From assembly GCA_965214615.1 (NCBI GenBank), contig OZ243952.1, positions 744,001-808,000 of the forward strand: a stretch of DNA of 64,000 bases, read 5' to 3'. Source of the DNA: CBDAUN01 sp965214615 (lineage in GTDB: Bacteria; Pseudomonadota; Gammaproteobacteria; Arenicellales; JAJDZL01). The notes below the pieces were generated by a model. The model searched no databases and was not told where the DNA came from. It saw only the letters and a list, made by a program, of their open reading frames with translations. The position numbers and the translations under genes are program-made. This document shows positions 17,287 to 26,082 of the stretch, in pieces; within the stretch, counting starts at the first letter, position 1, and every line of letters starts with the position of its first letter.

Positions 17287-18555
17287 TTAGGTACGGTTTC
17301 GTGAAAGGCGAAGTATTGCGGCCGGGCCCGCTACTGCGAATGCGGCAATCACTACGAAAGCCAGACCCCACGCGTGAGGATTGCTCTTGCCGAAATAATC
17401 CAGCGCGGCGCCGAACGCGATCGGCCCGAAAAAAGCGCCCGCAAATCCTACAAGCGAGTGAAGCGCCAGCGTAGCCCCTCGCCGAGCAGGGTCTGCCGAT
17501 TTTACGACTGCGGCGGTAATCGCCGCCGAATCGCTCATGCACAGGATGCCGTAGAGTGCTGCGAGCAGCAACACGACCGAAACGTCTGCAGAACCTGAAA
17601 ACCCAAGAGCGATGCCCGTCGCAGCTGATGCCGCCATGACGCAGAGAATCACCCTGATCCTGCCGAGCCTTTCGGCAATCTCATTGGTTACGACGCTGAA
17701 CGGCTGAGATGCAAGGCTGATGACTGCGGCAATCGTCGCCGGATTCCAGTGCGAGCCGAAAGTGCCGGCCTCGCGAAGGCTGAACGAAAATACCAGATAT
17801 GCGACAATCCAGGAGCGGAATACGAAAAGCTCCATGTTGTGCGCGCTGTAGGCGATGCTGAATCCCATCGCAGCGCGATTGCGCAGCGCAGGCTTGAAAT
17901 CCGGAAGCCAGCGAAAGCTTTGACTTGCTCCCGCTGGCGCCGGTGTCGACGGCAGGGTGAAGAATGCAAGACACAGGCCGATAGCAGGGCCGATGGCCGA
18001 GCATGCGAAAACGCCCGGCCAGCTAAAGTGCGCCGACATCAGTCCTGCGGCCAGAAACGAGACCCCGACACCTACCCCGAAGCACGCGGTATACACTGCG
18101 ACGGTACGGCTTTGCAGACGATCGGGGACCGCATCGACCAAAGCCTTGAGTCCTGGCATGTAGGTTCCCGCCAGCGCGATACCCTGAAGGCAGCGCCAGA
18201 GGCTCGCGGAAACGACACCGGATGTCAGGTAGGCGAAACCGAGCGGTGACAGGATGCCCAGAGCCATCGACCAAAGATAGATCTTGCGCGCGTCGACAAG
18301 ATCAGTGTTTGAAACCAGAATTCCGACTGCTGCGAGATAGCCGCCGAAGTAGATGCCTGCCACCCATCCGATTTCAGTACTGCTGGATCCCCACTGTGCC
18401 TGCAGCACGGGAATCAGCGTCGGGTAGGCGGCGAACGCCAGCATACTCAGAATCTGCGCCATGCAGACGGATGAAACGATGATGGCGGCTGTTCTGGTTT
18501 CAGCGGTCACGGCAATCAACTTATGCATTTCCAGCGAATATGGTGTACATTGCAA
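17287..18555 (-). CDS. MFS transporter
   Basis: Major facilitator permease, 422 residues, with about 12 hydrophobic segments in two halves. Loop 2-3 is degenerate compared with the canonical GxxxDRxGRR, and the second half has EIAERLGRIRV in the equivalent place. It belongs to a YbfB/CynX-like group of proton-coupled carriers; the substrate is unknown. The gene converges on the udh-like/FAD oxidoreductase pair and may carry their substrate, which is only a positional inference. A second in-frame ATG at 18528 is possible. Confidence 0.85.
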   Translation of the reverse strand: MQCTPYSLEMHKLIAVTAETRTAAIIVSSVCMAQILSMLAFAAYPTLIPVLQAQWGSSSTEIGWVAGIYFGGYLAAVGILVSNTDLVDARKIYLWSMALGILSPLGFAYLTSGVVSASLWRCLQGIALAGTYMPGLKALVDAVPDRLQSRTVAVYTACFGVGVGVSFLAAGLMSAHFSWPGVFACSAIGPAIGLCLAFFTLPSTPAPAGASQSFRWLPDFKPALRNRAAMGFSIAYSAHNMELFVFRSWIVAYLVFSFSLREAGTFGSHWNPATIAAVISLASQPFSVVTNEIAERLGRIRVILCVMAASAATGIALGFSGSADVSVVLLLAALYGILCMSDSAAITAAVVKSADPARRGATLALHSLVGFAGAFFGPIAFGAALDYFGKSNPHAWGLAFVVIAAFAVAGPAAILRLSRNRT

Positions 18556-18688
18556 CAGCGGCGGGCCACTTTAGGTCGCGCTGGAGATACTTTGCCCTTG
18601 CCGTGCGAAATTCCATACTCGAATCTAATTTCCGAATTGAGGTCGGGCTTGCCGTCCAATTGGTCCTAAAGGGAGTCCGGATTCTGCA

Positions 18689-19057
18689 ATGCTGACCAAG
18701 ATATTCTTCACTTTGGCCGTAATCGTGGTGGTAATTCTCGTCTTTCATTCGAAACTCAGAGGCGAGGTGCGAAAATCTTCGCAGGCGGTGGCCATTGCCG
18801 CCGCGCGGCGCAAATCGAACCGAATCGCCGCATATTGTGTGATTGGAGTGTTCATTATCGGCGGGATTGGATTTTTCTTCTACAATTGGAGAATCGACAA
18901 CGCGGTCATTACCATTCGAGTGACTGGCGGGTCCGACAGCGAAGCGGTTTCCTATCAGGCGTATCGCAAAGATATCAAGGGGCGTACTTTCACCACCATC
19001 GATGGCAGATCCGTGACCCTGGGCACATCCGACCGGGTCGAGTATACCGAACCGTGA
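18689..19057 (+). CDS. Small membrane protein of unknown function
   Basis: A 122-residue hypothetical protein. One hydrophobic helix is at residues 3-20 and a second at about 47-66 (AAYCVIGVFIIGGIGFFFYN), separated by a strongly basic cytoplasmic loop (RRKSNR). The C-terminal ~55 residues form a soluble beta-rich segment with ITIRVTGGSDSEAVSYQAY and a GRTFTTIDGRSVTLG motif. The composition and clean reading frame look like a real gene. An AAGGGAG about 13 nt before the ATG is a distant ribosome site. It may be a short-lived regulator or envelope protein, but nothing identifies its role. Confidence 0.65.
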   Translation: MLTKIFFTLAVIVVVILVFHSKLRGEVRKSSQAVAIAAARRKSNRIAAYCVIGVFIIGGIGFFFYNWRIDNAVITIRVTGGSDSEAVSYQAYRKDIKGRTFTTIDGRSVTLGTSDRVEYTEP

Positions 19058-19184
19058 CCGCATGTCGCCAGCCGTGCTGTAGCCGATTGTGGACAGCCGC
19101 TGCGAACTTTTTGATCCGCCGATGGTCGCAACCTTATTGAACACTTTGCATATGGAAGCCTGATGGCGTCAATTGATCCGATGA

Positions 19185-19847
19185 ATGCGCCTCGCAACGG
19201 CGCAGCGCTCACTTGCGTCTGCCCGAATTCCGGGACCGGGCGAATTTGGCGAGGCGCTTGAAGTGGCGGTGACCTACCTGCTCGTTGGACTGTCGGTTCT
19301 CGCTACCGTCGGTACTTGGTTCGGCGAAAACGGCCCGGTATTCGAACTTTTGCTGATTTCTACCCGGTGGTCTGGCCTGGCAGAAATCCATGACGGACAA
19401 CTGTGGCGCCTGATTACCCCGGCATTCGTGCATCTGAGCCTGATGCATATCGTGTTCAACATGCTGTGGCTGTGGGATCTCGGCGGCAAGATTGAGCAAG
19501 GGCTTGGCCGCATCATGCTGCTGATTTTCTTCCTCGTCACCGCAAGTATGTCTAACTTGGCTCAGTTTACCGTATCCGGCCCGCTATTCGGCGGGATGTC
19601 AGGCGTGGTCTACGGCTTGCTGGGATTCGTATGGATGCACAGCCGCTACAACCCGTTCTTTTTCTACTATCTGCACCGCCCGGTCGTATGGATGATGCTA
19701 ATCTGGTACGTCGTGTGCTTCACAGGACTGGTCGGAAATATCGCCAATACCGCGCACACGACAGGTCTTGTTATCGGAATTGTCTGGGGATATGTCCATG
19801 CGACGCTTATGCGCCGCCGACTCCATCCGGGTAAGTTTACCGAATGA
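19185..19847 (+). CDS. Rhomboid-family intramembrane serine protease
   Basis: An integral membrane protease that cleaves substrates within the bilayer. Signature residues are present: HLSLMHIVFNMLWLWDLG (the H...N segment of TM2), the nucleophile in GGMSGVVYGLLG (GxSG) and the catalytic His in ANTAHTTGL. About six hydrophobic helices are present in 220 residues. The N-terminal ~25 residues before the first helix are not conserved; a GTG at 19264 would give a shorter form closer to GlpG-like cores. The stop codon overlaps the start of the next gene by ATGA, so the protease and the thioredoxin-fold protein are co-expressed. Confidence 0.9.
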   Translation: MRLATAQRSLASARIPGPGEFGEALEVAVTYLLVGLSVLATVGTWFGENGPVFELLLISTRWSGLAEIHDGQLWRLITPAFVHLSLMHIVFNMLWLWDLGGKIEQGLGRIMLLIFFLVTASMSNLAQFTVSGPLFGGMSGVVYGLLGFVWMHSRYNPFFFYYLHRPVVWMMLIWYVVCFTGLVGNIANTAHTTGLVIGIVWGYVHATLMRRRLHPGKFTE

Positions 19848-22264
19848 AGCAATTGTCATTGAGATTTTTCGCGGCCTTCGCCCTGGTTGCATTTGCGCTG
19901 GCTCCGTGGCGGTGCGCGATGGCTCAGCCGGATTTTTCTGCTTTGCCCGGGGCTCAGGCATTTTCCGAGCAGTTGCTCGATTCGCTGCGATCGGCCTGGA
20001 GCCGGCTGCCGGCGAATGAATCCCCGCGCACCAGGCATTTGCGCGATGATGGCACTCCAAAGTATGCGAATCGCCTGATTCTGCAGGATTCTCCGTATCT
20101 GCGCCAGCATGCGCACAATCCGGTCAACTGGCACGCCTGGGGCGACGAAGCCTTTGCCGAGGCGAAGCGGCGCGATGTGCCTGTGCTCATATCGATCGGC
20201 TACTCAACGTGCTACTGGTGCCACGTCATGGAGCACGAAAGCTATGACGATGCGCAAGTGGCCGCACTGATAAACGAACGCATGCTTGCGATCAAGGTCG
20301 ACCGGGAAACCCACCCGGAAGTGGACGACCTTTACATTACTGCCGTGGAAGTCATGGGCGGCTATGGCGGATGGCCGCTGAATGTCTTCGCTACGCCCGA
20401 CGGCAAGCCGTTTTTTGCCGGCACGTATTTCCCGAAAGGGCAATTTCACGAGTTGATTCGGCAAGTCTCGGACCTGTGGTCGCAGAGCCGGCCCGATATT
20501 CTGGGCCTCGCCGATCAGATTTCCGCAGCCGTAGGCGACTATGCCAATTTGCATATTCCGGATGCGACTGTGGAATTTAGCGAAATTCAACGCGTCATTG
20601 AGCAATCGGCCGAGTACCAGCGCCAGGCCGACGACTTTGAGTTGACGGGCAATCAGTTTCCGTCCGAGGCTGAACTGTTTCTGCTCGCCGACACGGCCGT
20701 GCGATACGGAGATGCCCAGGCGGCCTCGTTGCTGCAAAAGCGTCTGGCAGCGATGGCGCTTGGCGGCATTCGCGACCACGTCGGCGGTGGCTTTCACCGC
20801 TACAGCATTGACAGGGACTGGCTTGTGCCTCACTTTGAAAAGATGCTCTACAATCAGGCGCATCTGGGCAGGCTGTATCTTTACGGCTACGAGATTTCGG
20901 GCACGCCGATGTTCAGGCGGGTCGCAGTCCAGATTCTTGATTTCGTGCTTGCTGACATGACCTCGCCGCACGGCGCATTCTACTCGGCGCTGGATGCAGG
21001 CGAACCGGGCGCTGAAGGTGAATACTATGTCTTGGATGTCGACGAAATTCGACCGCTGCTGCCTGCGCAAGGGGCGCAGCAGCTTCTGGATGTCTACGGT
21101 GTCACCGAGCAGGGCAATTTCGAAGGCATGAACATTCTGCATTTGCCCGTCGAGCCCGAATCGTACGCGCAAGCGAACGGGATTTCAGTTTCGCACCTGC
21201 TTGGGCGGATGTCTGAATTGACCGCGGCATTGGCGCAGTACCGAAAGCAGCGCGCGCCTCCCTTCCTTGATACCAAGATCATTGGCGCCTGGAACGGCAT
21301 GATGATCGCAACTTTGGCCGAAGCGACCGAAATCACAAACGATGCGCGCTATTTGGATGCTGCTGAAACGGCAGCCGGCTTCATATGGGATCGCATGGTT
21401 GACGAATCCGGGATGATGAAACGAATATTCATCCGCGATCGAGCGACCGTGGAGGGCAAGCTGGACGACTACGCATACTTTGCTCAGGCCCTGCTTGCGC
21501 TTTACAGGGAAACCGGCAGATCAATATGGCTGGAACGAGGCAAATTGATCGTCGACAGGATGCTTGAGCTGTTCTGGGACTCTGGCAACGGCGGTTTGTT
21601 TACCGTAACCGCTGAAAGCGCTTCAGGGCTGATCGCCCGTGCGAAGGAGCATATTGACGGCGCCGTTCCATCGGGAAATTCGGTAGCTGTCGAGGTGTTG
21701 TCGGACCTGTATCGGGCAACCGGACTGGGAATCTATCAGGATCGCGCGCAACAGGCGGTTGCCGCGTTTGCAGGCGAAATTGTCCAGTTTCCGATCAATT
21801 TCGCCTACATGCTCAAAGCGATGCAGAATCAGTTGCACGGCAATGCGGGACCCAGCGACTATTCCGCCCATGGACATATCAAAGTTGCCTTGAAGCATGC
21901 CAGGCTGCAATCCGACCGCATCAGCGCCGACATTGCTTTAGACATCGATGACGGATGGCACATCAATTCCGATGCGCCGCTGTCCGACAACCTGATCCCT
22001 ACCGCTGTACGGGTCTCTGACGGCTGGCAGGTGTCTTCGTTGCATTATCCGCAGCCGAACATGCTTGGGACGAAGTTTCTTGATCAGCCGATGGCCGTTT
22101 TTGACGGCGAGATTTCAATCCCCGTCGAGTTAGAGCGGGAAGACGGTGACGGCGTCCCGGTCGTTTCGGTGCAGTTGCAGGCGTGCGATGACACAGGGCA
22201 ATGCCTGCTGCCCGAGACTGTTGCACTGGAATTGCCGCAGGCTCTGCGCAGTGCGGCGAACTGA
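19844..22264 (+). CDS. Exported YyaL-type thioredoxin/glycosidase-fold protein with DsbD-N-like C-terminus
   Basis: An 806-residue fusion. A signal peptide ends near residue 27 (RCAMAQ). Residues ~75-240 are the DUF255 thioredoxin-like domain with the vicinal redox motif STCYWCHVMEHESY; residues ~280-660 form the (alpha/alpha)6-barrel typical of YyaL/SPATA20 proteins (HFEKMLYNQAHL, GAWNGMMIA); the last ~120 residues resemble the DsbD N-terminal disulfide-handling domain (DIDDGWHINSD, LQACDDTGQCLLP, with two Cys). YyaL-type proteins are usually cytoplasmic; the leader and the Dsb-like tail place this one in the periplasm and suggest a thiol-redox function. It overlaps the rhomboid gene by 4 bp. 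The biochemical role is unproven. Confidence 0.87.
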   Translation: MKQLSLRFFAAFALVAFALAPWRCAMAQPDFSALPGAQAFSEQLLDSLRSAWSRLPANESPRTRHLRDDGTPKYANRLILQDSPYLRQHAHNPVNWHAWGDEAFAEAKRRDVPVLISIGYSTCYWCHVMEHESYDDAQVAALINERMLAIKVDRETHPEVDDLYITAVEVMGGYGGWPLNVFATPDGKPFFAGTYFPKGQFHELIRQVSDLWSQSRPDILGLADQISAAVGDYANLHIPDATVEFSEIQRVIEQSAEYQRQADDFELTGNQFPSEAELFLLADTAVRYGDAQAASLLQKRLAAMALGGIRDHVGGGFHRYSIDRDWLVPHFEKMLYNQAHLGRLYLYGYEISGTPMFRRVAVQILDFVLADMTSPHGAFYSALDAGEPGAEGEYYVLDVDEIRPLLPAQGAQQLLDVYGVTEQGNFEGMNILHLPVEPESYAQANGISVSHLLGRMSELTAALAQYRKQRAPPFLDTKIIGAWNGMMIATLAEATEITNDARYLDAAETAAGFIWDRMVDESGMMKRIFIRDRATVEGKLDDYAYFAQALLALYRETGRSIWLERGKLIVDRMLELFWDSGNGGLFTVTAESASGLIARAKEHIDGAVPSGNSVAVEVLSDLYRATGLGIYQDRAQQAVAAFAGEIVQFPINFAYMLKAMQNQLHGNAGPSDYSAHGHIKVALKHARLQSDRISADIALDIDDGWHINSDAPLSDNLIPTAVRVSDGWQVSSLHYPQPNMLGTKFLDQPMAVFDGEISIPVELEREDGDGVPVVSVQLQACDDTGQCLLPETVALELPQALRSAAN

Positions 22265-22281
22265 GGCGCAAGCGGTTTGTG

Positions 22282-23061
22282 CTACATGGACAAAGGCACC
22301 ATGCCGCCGTCGATCAGTACATTCTGTCCGGTAATGTATCCGGCGTGAACGCTGCACAAAAAAGCGCACAGCGCCCCGAATTCATCCGCGGTCCCGAAGC
22401 GCCTGACGGGTACTTCCTGCGCTCCCCGGTGCATCACCGACTCGAGCGATTCGCCCGTGGTCTTTGCTTCATGGGTATAGCCGGCGCGAAGACGGTCGGT
22501 GTCGAATCTGCCGGGCATCATGTTATTGACTGTGACATTGTGTCGCGCCACCTGACGCGAGGCTCCGGCAATGAATCCGGTCAATCCGGCCCTGGCGCCG
22601 TTTGACAGGCCCAGAATCGGAATAGGGGACTTTACTGACGAGGAAGTAATGTTGATCACACGTCCAAAGCCGCGTTCGATCATGCCGTCGACAACCATCT
22701 TGAACAGTTCGATCGGAGTGAGCATGTTGTTGTTGACTGCCTGGTTCCATTCGGCCAGACCCCAGTCGTGAAAGTCGCCCGGAGGCGGACCGCCGGCGTT
22801 GTTGACAAGGATGTCCAGCGCTCCGGCGGCTTCGATGGCCGTCTCGCGACCTTCGGGCGAAGTGATGTCGCAGCAAATTGCGGACACCGAGCCCCGAGCG
22901 ACGGCGGCAACTTCGCTGACGGCAAGTTCCAATGTGTCGGGATTGCGTCCGTTGAGCCAGACGTTGGCGCCTTCTCGCGCCAGTGCCATGGCGCAACCTT
23001 TGCCAAGGCCCTTGCTCGAAGCGCAAATCAGCGCATTTTTTCCTTCAATGCCTAAGTCCAT
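22282..23061 (-). CDS. SDR oxidoreductase (FabG-like) with atypical catalytic residues
   Basis: A short-chain dehydrogenase, 259 residues, with cofactor motif ASSKGLGKG (14-22), the NNAGG block at 87-91 and the serine-rich NITSSS at 137-142. The position of the YxxxK pair reads SNGAR (153-157), so both the catalytic Tyr and Lys are replaced; a subset of FabG-like SDRs shows this pattern. The C-terminal GYITGQNVLIDGGM is normal. GGAGG 7 nt before the ATG at 23061 fixes the start; a longer frame reaches 23133 but has no support. It may bind NAD(P)H without classical catalysis or use another general base. Confidence 0.88.
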   Translation of the reverse strand: MDLGIEGKNALICASSKGLGKGCAMALAREGANVWLNGRNPDTLELAVSEVAAVARGSVSAICCDITSPEGRETAIEAAGALDILVNNAGGPPPGDFHDWGLAEWNQAVNNNMLTPIELFKMVVDGMIERGFGRVINITSSSVKSPIPILGLSNGARAGLTGFIAGASRQVARHNVTVNNMMPGRFDTDRLRAGYTHEAKTTGESLESVMHRGAQEVPVRRFGTADEFGALCAFLCSVHAGYITGQNVLIDGGMVPLSM

Positions 23062-23126
23062 AAACGTACCTCCACGGTTAGGTCGATGATCATGCAGCGT
23101 GTTGCGACAACGGCTTGCATCGGCTG

Positions 23127-24011
23127 ATGGCATCGCCTGCCGACAATTTGCGCGGGGCCGGATGGATTGTTCTTTCCGCCCTGGTTGCGACAGTGATGAG
23201 CGTCGGCGTTCACGCGCTTTCCGGCAGCATACACTCTGCGCAAACCGTGTTCATCCGCGGTGTGTTCGGAATTGTCGTCGCTGCAATATTCATATTTCCC
23301 CGCTCCGGCTACACCATACGCACCAAGCGCTGGGGCAGGCATCTGCTGCGCGGAGTGGTCGGTGTGATCGCTATCAACGGCGGATTCTATTCGCTGATGA
23401 TTCTACCACTTGTCACGGTCACTGCGCTTTTTTTCACAACCCCGCTTTTTGTCACGATCCTGAGCATCGTCATGCTCAAGGAAAGAGTCGGAATGCGGCG
23501 CCTGTCGGCATCGGTGCTTGGATTTCTAGGTGCCATCCTGGTCATTGGCTACTTGCCCCAGGAGTTCAGCATCGAACTTCTCACACCGATTGCCGCTTCC
23601 ATGATGTTTGCATTGTCTCTCATCCTTGGCAAGCAGCTTTCCGAGACCGAGCGCCCTGGAACTATTTTGTTCTATTTCACGGTCGTTCTGTCGATCGGCA
23701 GCCTTCCTCCGGCGATTGTGGTCTGGGAAACGCCGGATTTGAATGAATGGCTTTTGCTGCTGCTGGTCGGGGCGGCATCGTCAGGGCGAAATTATCTGGA
23801 TATCAGAGGCTATGCCATTGGTGACGCTCACTTTGTAGCGCCGTTTCTGTATACCCGAATGCTGTTCATGGCTGTTGCCGGATACTTCGTATTTCATCAG
23901 ATCCCTTCATTGACCGCGCTTGCAGGTGCGTCGCTGATTGCAATGAGCACGCTGTACATCGTGCACCGCGAGATGACGTTGCGCCGGCGCGGCGTCGCGC
24001 AAATCAAATGA
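23127..24011 (+). CDS. DMT-family transporter (EamA domains)
   Basis: An inner-membrane carrier of the drug/metabolite superfamily, 294 residues with about ten hydrophobic helices arranged as two EamA repeats (first ending near KERVGMRRLSASVLGFLGAI, second near LYTRMLFMAVAGYFVFHQIPS). Relatives export metabolites or drugs; no substrate can be inferred. The ATG at 23127 is used; a TTG four codons upstream is in frame. It is divergent from the SDR gene and convergent with the MscS gene. Confidence 0.85.
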   Translation: MASPADNLRGAGWIVLSALVATVMSVGVHALSGSIHSAQTVFIRGVFGIVVAAIFIFPRSGYTIRTKRWGRHLLRGVVGVIAINGGFYSLMILPLVTVTALFFTTPLFVTILSIVMLKERVGMRRLSASVLGFLGAILVIGYLPQEFSIELLTPIAASMMFALSLILGKQLSETERPGTILFYFTVVLSIGSLPPAIVVWETPDLNEWLLLLLVGAASSGRNYLDIRGYAIGDAHFVAPFLYTRMLFMAVAGYFVFHQIPSLTALAGASLIAMSTLYIVHREMTLRRRGVAQIK

Positions 24012-24053
24012 CACGCCCGTTGCACGCAAGCCCGCGATGGCGCAGGGAAGCTG

Positions 24054-25247
24054 CTATTCGGCATCCCCTTCCTGAGGCGGCAGCCTCTTTTCGGGCTTTA
24101 TCTCATCGGCTTGGTATGCCGGCTTTAGCTTGGGGTCCGACTTGCCGGGCATATCTGACTCGCTTTCGACATAATCGGCGGTCCGAATTGCGCCGGGAAC
24201 ATGAATCGTCGATGTCGGAAAGGCGATTTCGGCGCCATGGGATGCGATTATCGTGCTGATCTTGAACAGTATGTCCTGCTTTACTTCGTGGTATTCCCCC
24301 CAAACCGTGGTTCGGGTGAAGCAATAGATGAAAAAATCCAGTGACGAAGCTGCAAATCGATCGAAATACACCATGACCGAATTGTCCTGATCAATGTCCG
24401 GATGATTGCGGATCATGGTGCGCACATCGGCAACGATGGCCTCCAGGGCGTGGACATCATCGTATCGCACGCCGACATAGTCGTAGATTCGCCGATTGGT
24501 CTGTCGCGCCCTGTTCAGGACCGAGACGGTGTTGAACACTGAATTTGGAACATAGAGCACCCGTGAATCGAATCGGCGAAGCGCCGTCTGGCCCCAGGAT
24601 ATCTCTTCCACTGTGCCCTCAATGTCCATGTCGGGCGAAGAGATCGTTTCCCCGACCTTGAATGGGCGCTCGAGATAGATCATAAGTCCGCCGAAGAAGT
24701 TGGCAATCAACTCCTTCGCTGCAAATCCCACCGCTACGCCGCCTACGCCGCCCAGTGCCAGCAGTCCGGCCACGCTGACGCCGATCACCTGCAGTGCGGC
24801 CATTGCTCCGATGACGGTGATGAGTATGCGCGCAACCTTGCCTGCTACATCCATGGCGGCCAGATCGACCGGCTGTCCCTTGGCCTGCCTGTGCGCAACG
24901 AACTCGCGTTCGGCGTGCCGCGTGAGACGCAGCAGGAACCAGCAGGCAATGGCAATTACCGTAATTGCGCGCGCCGGTTCGAGTATGGCGAACAGTTTCG
25001 ATTCATAGATCCCGCCGAGTATGTCGAGTGCGAAAAATATGCCCAGAGCCCAGATCAACACCGAAAGCGGCCGGTTCAGCGCGACAAGGGCCGCATCGTC
25101 GAACAGGTTCCTGCTCTTTTGCGCCCTTGCGATCAGCGTCTTCATGACGTAGCGTTTCGCCGTCGCCGCGATCAGGACAATCGCAAGTACAGCGATCAAC
25201 TGAGGCATCACCGCCTCGCTTGTAAATATCGATTGCAAGTATTCCAT
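24054..25247 (-). CDS. MscS-family mechanosensitive ion channel
   Basis: A small-conductance mechanosensitive channel, 397 residues, with about four N-terminal hydrophobic helices. The pore helix is the glycine/alanine-rich ALGGVGGVAVGFAAKELIANFFGG (about residues 170-193), and the beta domain has the family motif PFKVGETI and WGQTALRRFDSRVLYVPNS. It opens on membrane tension to relieve osmotic stress. The C-terminal ~40 residues are acidic and Lys-rich (DMPGKSDPKLKPAYQ) and probably disordered. An alpha/beta hydrolase and metY lie upstream on the same strand at 11-14 bp spacing, so the three may share a transcript. Confidence 0.93.
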   Translation of the reverse strand: MEYLQSIFTSEAVMPQLIAVLAIVLIAATAKRYVMKTLIARAQKSRNLFDDAALVALNRPLSVLIWALGIFFALDILGGIYESKLFAILEPARAITVIAIACWFLLRLTRHAEREFVAHRQAKGQPVDLAAMDVAGKVARILITVIGAMAALQVIGVSVAGLLALGGVGGVAVGFAAKELIANFFGGLMIYLERPFKVGETISSPDMDIEGTVEEISWGQTALRRFDSRVLYVPNSVFNTVSVLNRARQTNRRIYDYVGVRYDDVHALEAIVADVRTMIRNHPDIDQDNSVMVYFDRFAASSLDFFIYCFTRTTVWGEYHEVKQDILFKISTIIASHGAEIAFPTSTIHVPGAIRTADYVESESDMPGKSDPKLKPAYQADEIKPEKRLPPQEGDAE

Positions 25248-25258
25248 AACGTATTGTT

Positions 25259-26068
25259 CTAGGCGTCCGAGTGATTCGTCAGCAAGGTCTCGCGCAGCAG
25301 ATCCAGCAGCCGGTTCGGGTTTTCGGCCATGATCGCATGGCCGGTCTGGTGCAAAACGGCCGTTTTGCTGTGACCGATAGCCTTGGCGAGTTCGCGGGTG
25401 GCCCGCACCGGCGTAAGACGGTCATTTTCGCCAAGGATTAGAAGTGTCGGGCAAGTGACGGCTGATGCGGACTCGACGCCGCCAAGGTAGCCGGCGCACG
25501 CCTTGAGGTCGCAATGCAGAACACCGGGTGCGGCACTCTCCATCAATCGCATGAATCCGCCGATCATCCACATCCCGGGATTCTCGTTGCCGCCCAGATG
25601 CGCTGCGGGGCTGTGGCCGCCAGACGTAAGAAGGTCAATTGCCACATGCTTGTTCTGCGAGGACAAGTCCAGAATCGAATCATGCACCGGCATCGGCACG
25701 GCAGTGCCGACCAGCACAAGGGCATCCGCCCTTGACGGGTTGCGTGCCGCGGTTTCCAGACAGATCAGGGATCCCATGCTGTGTCCGACAAGCCCGCAGC
25801 GCTCAATTGCGAGGACGTCAAGCAGTTCGATCAGCCAGTCGGAATAGTCGCCAATGCAGGTTCGGGCCTGCCCGCCTGAGCGGCCGTGCCCTGGCAGGTC
25901 GACAGCAAGCACATTCAATCCGTGACGGATGAAATGCCTTGCCGCAAGAGTCCAGACCGTGTGATCCATGGCTGCGCCATGGACGAACATGACCGATTTT
26001 CTGCCAGGGTCGATTTCCTGCCCCCCGCAAAATACAAAGGCGTCGTGTTCGTTGACAGAAACTCTCAT
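25259..26068 (-). CDS. Alpha/beta hydrolase
   Basis: A 269-residue enzyme with an alpha/beta-hydrolase fold. The oxyanion-region motif is FVHGAAMDHTVW (about 29-40), the nucleophile elbow is VGHSMGSL (Ser about 98), the acid is Asp in LGENDRLTPV and the base is His in QTGHAIMAE near the C-terminus. It resembles esterases and pimeloyl- or proline-iminopeptidase-like hydrolases; the substrate is not determined. It lies 14 bp downstream of metY and 11 bp upstream of the MscS gene on the same strand. A homoserine-acetyltransferase role is unlikely because of the short length. Confidence 0.87.
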   Translation of the reverse strand: MRVSVNEHDAFVFCGGQEIDPGRKSVMFVHGAAMDHTVWTLAARHFIRHGLNVLAVDLPGHGRSGGQARTCIGDYSDWLIELLDVLAIERCGLVGHSMGSLICLETAARNPSRADALVLVGTAVPMPVHDSILDLSSQNKHVAIDLLTSGGHSPAAHLGGNENPGMWMIGGFMRLMESAAPGVLHCDLKACAGYLGGVESASAVTCPTLLILGENDRLTPVRATRELAKAIGHSKTAVLHQTGHAIMAENPNRLLDLLRETLLTNHSDA

Positions 26069-26082
26069 CTCAGTGCTCGCGG

